Positions 10,646 to 21,609 of a stretch of 64,000 bases of DNA are shown piece by piece (within the stretch, counting starts at the first letter, position 1; each line of letters begins with the position of its first letter). Made by a program: the position numbers and the translations under genes. The notes below the pieces were generated by a model, which searched no databases, had not been told where the DNA came from, and saw nothing but the letters and a program-made list of their open reading frames with translations. The stretch lies in the NCBI GenBank assembly GCA_963576565.1, contig CAUYVT010000068.1, forward strand, positions 124,001-188,000, written 5' to 3'. Origin of the DNA: Aspidapion aeneum (lineage: Eukaryota > Arthropoda > Insecta > Coleoptera > Brentidae).

Positions 10646-11345
10646 TTTCAAACGAACCAAATTATTAGCTTGTCTAACGAACTGTCACGATCAGCTGTTC
10701 AATGGTTGCCATAGGACAAACAAAGCGATTTCCCATAAGCCGCAATGTTAACAAAAACGTAATTTAAAAAAAAGTAAAACGATTTAATTTACAGAATCTT
10801 TGTTTTCTGTTTTAAGTATTGACCATTTGTACACATGGGAAAAATGCGTTTTTTTTTAAATCAATTAAAGCCAGTAAATCTCAAATAAAAGGGACCATGT
10901 TTTGTTCAAAAAGTTAGGTTATGTTTTAATTTAGTTTTGTTTTCTAAAACTTTTTTTTCAATTTTTTACTCAGTTTGAATCATTATTATAAGTTTCTGTA
11001 CTGTTATGAACTGTGGCAGCCGGGGAGATCTTGAAAATGTTAGTTTTGATGGAATGCCAAGTATTTTGACCTTAAAAAATCATCCTGATTTAAATGCACT
11101 AAGTATCAGCTCAAAGAAGGGAAAAGAAAGTGGATAAGTGCTCTACCTGACTTAACAGAGGAAAAATTGAAATATTCGAAAGTTTTTTGTCAGGTTTGTT
11201 TTGGATGAATATGCAACTGCCATTTTGGCAACATTTTCTATTGGGATCTTTTTTTGTGCTCGAGTGGACCTTTTGCAGTAGTGTAACATAGAGTTGTGTT
11301 AAACTGTACAAAATATTTCACTATGATTTTTTTACTATTCTAGGC
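10646..11345 (+). repeat. dispersed repeat family R, copy a
   Basis: Starts near 'attagcttgtctaacgaact' and runs through 'cataggacaaacaaagcg' and 'gggaccatgttttgttc' to 'tttcactatgatttttt'. It matches 60955-61655 in inverse orientation along almost its whole length. Parts recur at 56870-57212 (inverse) and 59090-59455 (direct). Five copies in 64 kb make it a transposable element family of unknown class. Confidence 0.75.
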
Positions 11346-11383
11346 AAGCAACTTTCAAAACTAGAATTCGGAATGATCCTGAC

Positions 11384-11741
11384 TAGGTCTAAACTTAAAA
11401 ATCATAGTGAAATATTTTTTACAGTTTAACGCTATAGAAGGCCTATTACTTAGCAAAAGGTTTAGTCAAGAACAACAAAAGGTCATAATAGAAAACCCGA
11501 ATCTATTGAGAAGTGTTTAGATAAAAGTTAAGTCTATTTCAATTTCTTTTATGTTAAGTGAGCATTGAAGTGTTTACTTTCTTTTACAAGCTCTGCGAAT
11601 AGAACTACTTATCCACTTTCCCCTACCTTGGGCTGATAGTTCATTGATTCATTGGTCAAAAAACTTCATATTCAATGAAAACTAACATTCTCATGACCTC
11701 CTCCGCAGGCACAATTCACAACAGCAAAAAAACTTGACATA
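11384..11741 (-). repeat. dispersed repeat family R, copy b (partial, diverged)
   Basis: Inverted relative of copy a's second half, about 40 bp away ('aaaatcatagtgaaatat' versus 'atttcactatgatttttt'). It is closer to 59600-59860 than to copy a. Copies a and b together could fold back on each other. Its outer end is cut by the solo LTR. Confidence 0.65.
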
Positions 11742-11743
11742 AT

Positions 11744-13357
11744 AATGCAGCATTATTTGTTTATTCTGTTGCCAGGACAAACCAATAATAATTTACAAAG
11801 TGCGTACGTCTGCTCATATGTCTGGTGACATTGGGTTGTGGATTAGGAAACTATTCTGCTATTTGAGCGCCATCTTTTTTTGGTAATAAGTTGAAGTGAA
11901 GTTTTTAATAAATATTAAAAAAGGAAATATATTTATTAATATTTACCAAGTGTTGTTTTAAGATAACTTCAACCTTTTTATAATTTAGTACCTTGAAAGA
12001 AATACACTTTAACTGAATTCAAAACTTTGTATTATCACCAAATTAGTTATGTACATTCCTACAATTGAAAATTGTTCATAAAAAAAAATCTAATCAACCT
12101 TGCTTTATCCGATACGTAGCCACATAGCGAGCACATACAATATTAACTTTAATATTAATAACTATGAGGATATCAAAAATTATGGAGCGAAACCGCCTAA
12201 TTAATTTAAAAAAAATAGGAAATATATAAATATATATTTTATAAGAAAAAGCAGTGATCCCACCTGAAAACTGCTACCACCATCAAGGCCTTTGTGTCCC
12301 AAAGAGGACAAGGCAGGTTAGGGCTCCGCAAGGCATATTAGGGCATCTGCAGAATAAGGCAGCGATAGAGCAGGTCATTGTAGCTGAACAGGTACCGGAG
12401 GGAGAGTGAACGTCAAAGACAAAAACTGTCGAGGAGGTCTCTGTTGAGGATATCTATAAGAGGCAGGTTGTGACGACGACCCTTTAGGGCACTCTGATTG
12501 AGGAAGGGTAGAGAGAGAGCCGGACGAAAAACCCTAAATTAAAGATACATGGCCTTTAGAAAATTTGCCAATAGATAAAAGAAATAATAGCTTGACATAA
12601 AATGCAGATAATTAATTAACAGAAAAATATATTACTCACCCTTTGTTTGGGGCAGCCAGAAATTCATCCATGAATTTCTCACTCAAAACTATCAATCGAG
12701 TCACAAAAGAAATGTCTGCGCATAGTGCACACAGTAGCGAATCATTCGCTGTAAATATTTTAAGTTTTTTAACTATTTTTAAGCCTTAAATTAATTTATG
12801 AAAAACGAACGGTTAAAATTTATAAGGTTATTCCATTGAAAATTTTGAAGGCAAAGAATGAAAAGACGGTGCTGTCACTAGAAGTATGCCCACAGAATAG
12901 TCTCGGGTATGGTCAAATCAAAACGAGCTTTTTCGAGAGACAAGAGGGACTGTTCACCGACAGTGATCTAAAAGGTAGTCAGTGAGAAAAATTTACTATT
13001 AACTAGAAGGGAATACGAATAAAATAGCAGGAATAATATATTGGATTCTTCTATTGAAAATCGAAGAGCGATTTCCATTTATTCTAGCACCGGACACAAA
13101 GGTTGGTGGGTGCAAACAGGCATAACAGTTTAGTGCCAGGCGTTAAAATATGTGCAACCGGCAGCTAATTCCTTGGTAAGTCAATTGATGCTGACCGAAC
13201 GGGAATTTGCTGACGAGTTGCAATTTGAAATCAAAACAAAACAAAAGGTTCATAACGTCAGAAAAATAAAATAAATATTCTTTTATTTTTAAATAACTAT
13301 CCTAAGTTTTGGAGCATTTTTCTTATGTAAGTACTAAAGGGAAATAAAAATGCTACA
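11744..13357 (-). mobile_element. solo LTR of the Gypsy-2 family
   Basis: 1.6-kb segment nearly identical to 55086-56721, which adjoins a primer-binding site and gag and is therefore a 5' LTR. This copy has neither. It is non-coding and ends in TGCTACA as the other does. No clear target duplication was seen. The likely origin is LTR-LTR recombination. Confidence 0.72.
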
Positions 13358-13605
13358 CTACCTCTCTTCGAGGAAAAATAAAAACTTTATACAAAAGATA
13401 AGGTTAATTTACCCAGAGAAATATTTAAACCATTGGCATTTGTTCACAGTACTATGATATCTGCGCGTATCATACGTCCTTTCGGAGACAACATTGGGGA
13501 AGGTCACTATTTGTAAATGTCAAAGTCGGTAGGGTCTAGGGTACTGCAAATAAAACCAACTAGTTAGTAAGGGTAATAAAATTTTAATTTTAGGTAAACG
13601 ATGTG

Positions 13606-16527
13606 TGTAATTTATTTTGTTTATCTTCTGTTTAGATATATCTAAAGTGTAATACTTTATAGAAAGGAAAAAAATGTTGTTGATAATTTATTTTTTTTTT
13701 GTTTATAGCAATAAAAATTGTTAAATGTATTCCTTTTTTTTTACTAAATGCCTAGGTATCACTCAATGTTTCGGTTTGAGAGCACAGGGCGTGGGTTCAC
13801 ATCTTAGTCGTAAAAATTTAAAAAAAAGGAATTTTAAAATAAGAATTTTTAACATTAAAATTGAGGAAATTTACTCAAGTATCAGGTTTTATTTTATTTG
13901 ATTTTATCTTTTACCAAACTACTTATTTTGTGGGCGCCCTGTCTATTAGTTGCAAAGACAGAAAATCGAAGTGCTCAATTTATTTAAAAATTTATTTTAG
14001 AGTCTGATTTTAAGTGGAGCCTCTTAAAATCTATATTTTTAAAAGCTTTTAAAATGAAATTAAACAAAAATATCTCAATTAGTAAATGTATTGGAAAAAT
14101 AATTTTTATAGGAAATAACAAATTTTAAAGCACAATAATTTAAAATATTTAAACGACTAACATCTTATATTATTAGCAATAGGTAACTTAGTATAGTGTA
14201 TATAACTCTCCTAGCAACATATATTACACAAGGACAAATTTGTGGTCTTTCCACGAAAAGAAATGCCTATTTTACACAAGGTATGGAAGTGTGGTCTTTC
14301 CACCAAATAAATATAAAGTAAAATTTATGTTACACAAGGTACAAAGTGTGGTCTTTCCACAAAAAAACGTAAGATGGTTTAAAACCAATAAAAAAAGGCT
14401 AAGTAAAATAACTCAAGGGCAAAATAAGTTGCCTAGGCAATCATGACACATCAATAGATCCTTATAATCACTCAACGTGCTAAACACCTAATTTCTGTAG
14501 TACAGAAAAACTTGACTATAGGAAATATTGTGTTGCCAGATTTTAACACAGCAAAATTAAGATAGGCTGATTTGCCAAGAAAATAATCTAGCACATCAAC
14601 AACCCCTATATAATCTGCAACGTGCTAAACACATCATCGGACTTCCAAAAATCAGAATTATAAAGAGTTATTGTGATGCTAGATTTTGCTTACGTCTTTA
14701 CAAGAAACATTAGTCACTATACTAAGCTGGCATAACCAACCCTAGGAGTATGAGTGGACACACTATAAATAGTCATACTCTAGGTTAATTATTTAATTTA
14801 AAAATATATAGCTCCACCAGTATCCATATATCAAAACTTAAGGTAATAACTTTAATACTACATTACCAAAATAAATAATTCTGAGGGAATTATAAACCAA
14901 CATATATGGGTGTAGGTAAACACACTGAACTATATAATAGTTAGTTACACCCCTTAAGTACGAAACTGAAGTATATTCGGCTTCACCACTTCCAAATATA
15001 AATATAAAAAAATTTAAAACTCAAAAAAATGTGAAAAAGGCAAATTTGACCATATTAACCGCTTGGATAGTTGAAGAAATTAAGACGCAAGGAAAGAATG
15101 TTGGTTAGTAAGAATAAAAGCAGGTGTACTTAGCTTTTAACTGTAGATCCTAATCGAACCAGACATCAGTACCCCTCCCTGGACTCTCGATAAAACTGCT
15201 GAGGCACTCCATGCTACATGGAAACTCAAGAACTCCGGGTGAATACAGAAGGTTGGGATGATTGGTTGAAAAACTTGGTCTTATTTCATCGTAGAATTGG
15301 AAAGTTGAAAATAGCTTGATGGAATAGCTGGTTAAAGAGTTGGTCGTAGGCTTTAAACCATGATGTTTAAGAAGGTTAAAGCTAGGTGGTCATTAGAAGA
15401 AGTGTAGTCTGGAAAGTCGGTAGAAAAGTAGCCTTATAAGCAGGTAGGAGGGTAGCCCTCAAAGCCTAATAATAAAAAATCTACATCAGCCCACCATTTT
15501 ATCAATTAAAAAAATAAAAAAACTTACAAAAAAATGGATTTCACTAAATTTTTCTTACTGATTTTTGAGGTTATTCTATGAATGTTTGTTTTTTAAATAT
15601 AGTTTAGGCCTTACAAACTGTGAAGTGAAGTTTAATAATTTTAAAATGGTTCTAGCTACCAAGTTTTAACAGAATTAAAAATTAAATTTAGTGAAGTACC
15701 TATAAAAATGTACTTGTTATATTATGGAAAAATTGAGTTAACTACTCACTGACCAATTCTTAAGGCACCTAATGAAAACGTTAAAAAATGTCAAAAAAAT
15801 ACTTTGAGATACCTATTTAGAAAATAAAAGAAATTCAAAAACTAGTAATTCTCCATTGTAAGTAAGAAATGAAAAACAATAAAAAATAGTTTAGGCTTAT
15901 AGTAAATAGAAAAACATACCGGTTGTTCTGGCTTAAAAAACTGTCAGATTCTACATTTCTTCACTTTGTTGAAAATTTTGGAGACACACTCTACTGCGGC
16001 ATTTCTAGTGTTGAAAGAGACTCATATTTTGGCGTATTTTCATTTTATAGTGGTCACTCTCTTTACCCCGGGACCCCTTTAAATTCACTGGTTCCCACCA
16101 CTACGGTACGACTAGACTGTTTTTTTTTAAATTTTTTGCACTGACCAGGACGTCTACTTCGTCGAATTTAACACTTTAAATGCATTTTTAATATTTAGAT
16201 TTTAAATAATAAAGATTACCATCCTACGTAGGTTGTCTTTATCATATTGAGACAGATGAAAAAGGATAGATATTCTCTCGTATTACCTGCTTCGAATGAT
16301 ATGATTACTCTACCAGGTTTACGTGTGTCAGACAAAGCTCAACGAAAAAGAATATAAGACAATCGAGATTGGGTGTAGACTAGGAAAAATTCGGTCTTTT
16401 GACGATTTTGTAGCATGCTGGAGTTAATGGCAAGATTAGTCTAGGAAGTCAGGGTCAAGTATATAGAAAATGAGTAGGTTGGCTTTTGTTAATTTGACTT
16501 GGAATGTTTTGACTAAAAAACATTACA
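13606..16527 (-). repeat. Gypsy-1 3' LTR (2922 bp)
   Basis: Plus-strand ends are TGTAATTTATTTTG and AAAACATTACA. It lacks two short insertions present in the other LTR (near 25190 and 26371). 2.9 kb is long for an insect Gypsy LTR. It has no convincing ORF and an internal triple motif at 14224-14360. Confidence 0.95.
14224..14360. repeat. triple hairpin motif in Gypsy-1 3' LTR
   Basis: Three copies of TTACACAAGG followed by GTGGTCTTTCCAC, spaced about 50-60 bp apart. GTGG-TCTTT-CCAC can form a small hairpin or a palindromic binding site. A regulatory role is inference. Confidence 0.6.
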
Positions 16528-16541
16528 AATACCCCCTTTCT
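16528..16541 (-). promoter_or_regulatory. Gypsy-1 polypurine tract
   Basis: On the minus strand AGAAAGGGGGTATT lies directly before the 3' LTR start TGTAATG. This is the expected primer for plus-strand DNA synthesis. Confidence 0.82.
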
Positions 16542-16652
16542 ACAAAAAAATAAGATTTGCCTTTGACACTTACAAAATAATAGTTAAAATATACATCATT
16601 CAGGTTTTCTTACAATTACTTACTAACTAGTACAAACTAATTGGCTTAAAGG

Positions 16653-17711
16653 TTAGGGTTGCTCACTTTCAGAGTCCGATTCACTCAAGGTTGGTTTCAA
16701 ATCTTTAATATGGATCCGGGTAAAAACTTGACCTTTACCGTCCAGAAGATCATATATTAAAGGACTGATTTTTTTGATAATTTGACATTTAATAAAACGC
16801 TGGGTAAGTCCAGCGGCAAAAGCCTTTGACGCATTGGAGAGAACGTAATTTTTCTTGTATACCGTATCACCCACCTGTTTCTCTTTCGGAAATTGTAATA
16901 TTTTTCATTAGTTAGATGTGATTTTTGAAGCAAGACAGAAACCTTTTGATATATCTCCGGCAGTTTAGCCAATTCACCAACCAATGTTTCAGCATTAGCA
17001 AATTTATAGGGACATTGATACATATTTTCGAGTTTTCCATAATAATCACCGTAAATCGGTACAATCCGCCCAAACACCAGAAAAGATGGACTATATTTGG
17101 TAACTGAATTTACTGAATTATTCAGAGCACTCATAATTTGGTAAAGATATTTATCCCATTCTTTATGTTTGTTTTGATTTAGAAAACACCGAATACAAGT
17201 TTTAATAGTGCGGTTATAACGTTCGCAAAAGTTTATCTGGGGGTGGTATTTTGCATTGTACCAAATGTGTTTAATCTTATACCTCGAAATAAGGTCCTTG
17301 AACTCGTTACTAATGAATTGAGCCCCGTTATCACAGACAATAGTCAAGGGAGTACCAAACGTCAAAAACACATGATTCTCGACAAACTTGCAAATTTCTT
17401 GAGCAGTAGCCCGTCTCAAGGGATGTAAAATTGTAAATTTAGTGAACCAATCGACAATGACAAAAAGATATGAAAAGCCCGATTTGGATCTAGGGTAAGG
17501 ACCCATGATATCCATAGATATTAATTGAAAAGGCATATCAACTTGTTTTCCAACCCCCATTTTGCCAATGCGGCCTAATTGTGAAGCTTTTTGTTGGTTG
17601 CATATGTCACATTTTGAAACATACCGTTTTACATCCTTTTGTAAATCTGGCCAGAAATATTCTTCCAAGATACGATTATAAGTTTTATTTACGCCAAAGT
17701 GGCCTGATAAA
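16653..17711 (-). pseudogene. Gypsy-1 integrase (frameshifted)
   Basis: Continuation of pol after an in-frame TGA at 17712-17714. It shows the zinc-binding domain (GHFG...CDICNQQK), then the catalytic core with ISMDIMGPYP, IVCDNGAQF and the glutamate in FCERYNRTIK, matching the D,D-35-E pattern. A frameshift near 16875 moves the C-terminal tail to 16874-16653 (KVQVF-like beta region, ending SESDSESEQP). In the family it inserts the cDNA into the genome. Confidence 0.9.
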
Positions 17712-17713
17712 GG

Positions 17714-20599
17714 TCAATCATGATGATTTTTAATAATATTAACTCTTTCTGATTTTGGTATCACTAATTTCCAATTTTTTAAGTTGGTATTAATCCCATA
17801 AGAATGCTCTATATACCTATACAACCGATTTTCTTGTACTGAATAATTTGGAAATTTTAACGGGTCATCAGATACTTGTTTTACCATTTTGTCATACCAC
17901 TTGTCTGTGTAACATTCAAAGGAGGATATTTCGATTCTACTCAAGGCATCCGGTACAATGTTATTTTTACCTTTTCGAAAAATAATCTCATATGGAAATT
18001 GAGAGAGAAAGATAGACCATCTAGCTAACCGTCCCACTGGTTGTTGAATTCTCGACAGCCAAAGTAATGCGTGGTGATCAGTATAAATTTTAAAAAAACT
18101 TCCCTCAATGTATGGTCGGAATTTAGTTACGGCAAAGATTATTGCATAAGCTTCTCGCTCAGTTACTGTCCAATTTTGCTCAGTACGTGTTAAAGTCTTA
18201 GAGGCATAACAAATCACTCTCTCTTCATCACCCTCACCCTGCACAAGCACAGCACCAACAGCAAAATTGCTGGCATCAGTTTGAATAATAAATTGTTTTG
18301 AAAAATCGAGATTTGCTAACACAGGCGTGGTTATAAGGCGGGTTTTGAGTTCTTGAAAAGACTTTTCAGCTTCATCTGTCCAGTCAATCTTTTGCTTTTT
18401 ATTCTTTCCTTGCATTAGTTTGGTCAAAGGACAAATTAAATCAGAGTAACCCCTTATAAATCGTCTATACCACCCAGTGACTCCTACCCATCTTTTAATT
18501 TCAGTGACATTCCGAGGCCTTGGATATTTAACGATAGCAGATACCTTTTCTGGGTTAGCGTGTAGGCCATTTCTATCAATTACATATCCCAAAAATTCCA
18601 ATGATGGAAGGCAAAATTTACATTTCTTTAAGTTAATGGTAAAACTCGCGGATTTTAATGTTTCAAAAATTTTTGTCAAGGTTTCAACATGTTTCTCAAA
18701 TGTTTCAGTACAGCACACTAGATCATCAAGGTAGACAAAAATATCATTCTCAATTGATGGGTCAAAAAGGGTATCCATTAGCCTTTGCAAAGTTTGGGCT
18801 GAATTACAAAGGCCAAATGGCATTTTTGTAAACATAAAATGACCTTTACCAACCACGCTAAACGCAGTTTTCTCCATGGAATCCTGGTCATGTAAGGGAA
18901 TTTGCCAAAACGCATGTTTAAGGTCAATAGAAGAGAGATATTTTGCATTTTTAACTTTATCAAGGATTCGGGTTAGATTTGGTAATGGATATCGGTCTTT
19001 CTTTGTGATTTTGTTAAGGTCGCGCCCATCAAAACATAACCTCATTTCCCCGTTGGCCTTCGGCACCAGAAGAACGTTTGAGCTGTAAGGGCTGCGAGAG
19101 GGAGTAATGACATCCAATTTTAACATCCGATCAATTTCATCGTTAACATGTTTATGCATATAGGGACTTAAGAGAAATGGTCTTTTGCGAAATGGCTCTG
19201 TGGTTGTGACTTCAATTTTATGAGTTATTAAACTAGTGCAGCCCAATTTTTCTGATACTAAGGTTTCAAATTTCTTTATAACCAAATCTAATTGCGTTTT
19301 TTGTTCGGGCTTTAAATCACTTTCAGATTGAATACAAGCTTTAAATTTCTGTTCTTGAACAATAATTTCCTCAATGGAAATTTGAGACAAGGGGGTCGCA
19401 ACCGGCTGGCTTTCTAGAGATAAGATTTCATCAATGTCATCAAAAAATTTTTCATCTTGTAAGAGGTCTAGTAAATTCAATATAGGATCAGTCATAGAGA
19501 GTGGTTTATTGATCGACTGTTCAAATTTGATTTCCGGGAATGTTAAGTTGCTTGTATTTAACTTTTTATTACTGACAGGGTTATTTTCAAAAAAATTAGT
19601 GACTATATATTTAATTAATAAGAATTGGCAATCATTTTTAGAGCCAGAGTTTTGATTTGGAGAAGTGGAAGAAACTTGAGAATAGCCAAGGTCGTTTTTA
19701 ATTTGAGGGACCGGTGACAAATTTTGATTTAATTTTTTTATATTATTAGTGTTTGGGGATGATAATTGATTGTCTTGTGATGTTTCGTTAAAATAAAAAG
19801 AATTGTCAGCAAAATTAAGATATAAATTAAATTTTCTACAAAAATCTATACCCAAAATCATCTTGTGTTTTATACTAGGCACTATTAAAAACTCAAGTTT
19901 CTTTGTTTGATTTTCCACAGCAATAGGGATAATAACCCGACCCTTGACTTCTTGAGAATTCCCATCCTCCGTGCTAACAGAACTATAATTATGTGGCAAG
20001 ATTGGTATTTTATTTTTTAGCATTAGTTCATATCCCGATTTACCCAAGACAGACTTCATAGCTCCAGTATCTAATAAAGCTGAAACTTCTAAGTTTTTAA
20101 ATTGAATGGATATATATGGTCTCAAATCGTTACCGTTTGCAAGGAAAAGTGGTGAAATCTGATTGTTAAGATAAAAATTTTTGACAATATTAAGCCATTC
20201 CGACCAGTTGTTTTGTTTGGAGTATTCCTTATGCTTGAGTTCTTGAGATTTAGTTGGAATTTTTAAAGGTTTAATTTGAGTTTTATTTTTGTCATAATAA
20301 GTTTTATTTTTGTTACATTGAGTTTTATTTTTGTCCCATTGAGTTATTTTTTTTTTGTCACATTGAGTTTTTTTATCGTGAGTAAAGTTTTTATACTGTG
20401 TACGGTCAAGGGGTCGTAAAGAGCTTATTTGAGGGGGCATATTTTCTGTTTGAGTTTGCGTTGATGTAAAAGAAATAGTTTGAGTGGAAACAGTAGAAGT
20501 AATGATATGTTGACCAATTTTGTCGGTATTATTTATGTATTCGCAGTCCCATCCGACCTTGGAGCTGCGCTGGGCAAGTTTTTTGAACAAACCGGGCAT
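17714..20599 (-). CDS. pol: Gypsy-1 Pol: protease, reverse transcriptase, RNase H
   Basis: 961 codons. The N-terminal part is in the -1 frame to gag (MPGLFKKLAQRSS). Protease active site ALLDTGAMKSVLG is near residue 176. RT fingers/palm follow (LLVPKANGEMRLCFDGRDLN, SIDLKHAFWQIPL, FVYLDDLVCC with the catalytic DD), then RNase H with TDASNFAVGAVLVQGE and YTDHHALLWL. It ends HHD before a TGA; integrase follows in the same frame. Expression should need -1 frameshifting. Products act in the capsid particle to copy the RNA. Confidence 0.92.
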   Translation of the reverse strand: MPGLFKKLAQRSSKVGWDCEYINNTDKIGQHIITSTVSTQTISFTSTQTQTENMPPQISSLRPLDRTQYKNFTHDKKTQCDKKKITQWDKNKTQCNKNKTYYDKNKTQIKPLKIPTKSQELKHKEYSKQNNWSEWLNIVKNFYLNNQISPLFLANGNDLRPYISIQFKNLEVSALLDTGAMKSVLGKSGYELMLKNKIPILPHNYSSVSTEDGNSQEVKGRVIIPIAVENQTKKLEFLIVPSIKHKMILGIDFCRKFNLYLNFADNSFYFNETSQDNQLSSPNTNNIKKLNQNLSPVPQIKNDLGYSQVSSTSPNQNSGSKNDCQFLLIKYIVTNFFENNPVSNKKLNTSNLTFPEIKFEQSINKPLSMTDPILNLLDLLQDEKFFDDIDEILSLESQPVATPLSQISIEEIIVQEQKFKACIQSESDLKPEQKTQLDLVIKKFETLVSEKLGCTSLITHKIEVTTTEPFRKRPFLLSPYMHKHVNDEIDRMLKLDVITPSRSPYSSNVLLVPKANGEMRLCFDGRDLNKITKKDRYPLPNLTRILDKVKNAKYLSSIDLKHAFWQIPLHDQDSMEKTAFSVVGKGHFMFTKMPFGLCNSAQTLQRLMDTLFDPSIENDIFVYLDDLVCCTETFEKHVETLTKIFETLKSASFTINLKKCKFCLPSLEFLGYVIDRNGLHANPEKVSAIVKYPRPRNVTEIKRWVGVTGWYRRFIRGYSDLICPLTKLMQGKNKKQKIDWTDEAEKSFQELKTRLITTPVLANLDFSKQFIIQTDASNFAVGAVLVQGEGDEERVICYASKTLTRTEQNWTVTEREAYAIIFAVTKFRPYIEGSFFKIYTDHHALLWLSRIQQPVGRLARWSIFLSQFPYEIIFRKGKNNIVPDALSRIEISSFECYTDKWYDKMVKQVSDDPLKFPNYSVQENRLYRYIEHSYGINTNLKNWKLVIPKSERVNIIKNHHD

Positions 20600-21609
20600 T
20601 CTCGCACTGTTTTATTTTTGTAACCACATTTATAACAAAATTTAGTTCTGGGTTTGGTGCATTTTTGGAAAGTATGTGTGTCCTTTTCTCCACAATTCCA
20701 ACAAACTAAACTATTTAGGGCACTGATGTTTGGTTCGAGGGTTTCAGTTTGAGTGGGGAAATTTGATTGAAGTTGAATATTGGAAGTTGGAGAGCTTGTA
20801 CTTTGGGCATTGTTATTTGTAAGATTTTGATAAAAAGGATCATCACAAGAAATCTCATTAATCCTAAAATTATTCTTTGGTCGTTGGTAAGCTAATTCTG
20901 GTGCCATTAAGTTTATATTATTATTTGTAGAAGGAGTCTGAAAGTTTTGAGATCTAATTTTTGTTTCCTCTATCATTCGGCACAAATAAGTCAATTCATC
21001 AAGGTTCACAACCTGTTTTAATGCCAAATGGTTCTGATAGTAAGGTTGTAAATTTTTTATTACAATTTGCACCTGTTCCCATTCACTAACTAAGTTCTCT
21101 AAGTTTTTAAATTGAATGGATATATATGGTCTCAAATCGTTACCGTTTGCAAGGAAAAGTGGTGAAATCTGATTGTTAAGATAAAAATTTTTGACAATAT
21201 TAAGCCATTCCGACCAGTTGTTTTGTTTGGAGTATTCCTTATGCTTGAGTTCTTGAGATTTAGTTGGAATTTTTAAAGGTTTATTTTGAGTTTTATTTTT
21301 GTCATAATAAGTTTTATTTTTGTTACATTGAGTTTTATTTTTGTCCCATTGAGTTATTTTTTTTTTGTCACATTGAGTTTTTTTATCGTGAGTAAAGTTT
21401 TTATACTGTGTACGGTCAAGGGGTCGTAAAGAGCTTATTTGAGGGGGCATATTTTCTGTTTGAGTTTGCGTTGATGTAAAAGAAATAGTTTGAGTGGAAA
21501 CAGTAGAAGTAATGATATGTTGACCAATTTTGTCGGTATTATTTATGTATTCGCAGTCCCATCCGACCTTGGAGCTGCGCTGGGCAAGTTTTTTGAACAA
21601 ACCGGGCAT
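20533..21609 (-). CDS. chimeric pol/gag ORF created by the duplication
   Basis: 358 codons. It starts in the pol frame of the first unit (MPGLFKKLAQ), crosses the joint near 21097, and continues in the gag frame of the second unit through both zinc knuckles to the gag stop at 20533. The duplication offset (1010, not a multiple of 3) makes the frames join this way. It ends just past a second slippery site. Whether any such protein is made is unknown. Confidence 0.7.
   Translation of the reverse strand: MPGLFKKLAQRSSKVGWDCEYINNTDKIGQHIITSTVSTQTISFTSTQTQTENMPPQISSLRPLDRTQYKNFTHDKKTQCDKKKITQWDKNKTQCNKNKTYYDKNKTQNKPLKIPTKSQELKHKEYSKQNNWSEWLNIVKNFYLNNQISPLFLANGNDLRPYISIQFKNLENLVSEWEQVQIVIKNLQPYYQNHLALKQVVNLDELTYLCRMIEETKIRSQNFQTPSTNNNINLMAPELAYQRPKNNFRINEISCDDPFYQNLTNNNAQSTSSPTSNIQLQSNFPTQTETLEPNISALNSLVCWNCGEKDTHTFQKCTKPRTKFCYKCGYKNKTVRECPVCSKNLPSAAPRSDGTANT
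20542..20584 (-). promoter_or_regulatory. second copy of the -1 frameshift signal
   Basis: Duplicate of 21552-21594 produced by the 1-kb tandem duplication. The heptamer is at 20578-20584. It feeds the true pol ORF (20599-17714). Confidence 0.72.

Noticed and set aside
10990..11200. Possible THAP-like zinc finger in family R (C...C, then RKWISAL and KYSKVFC)
   Set aside because: The two halves lie in different frames and the C-terminal H-F pair is missing; too weak to call.
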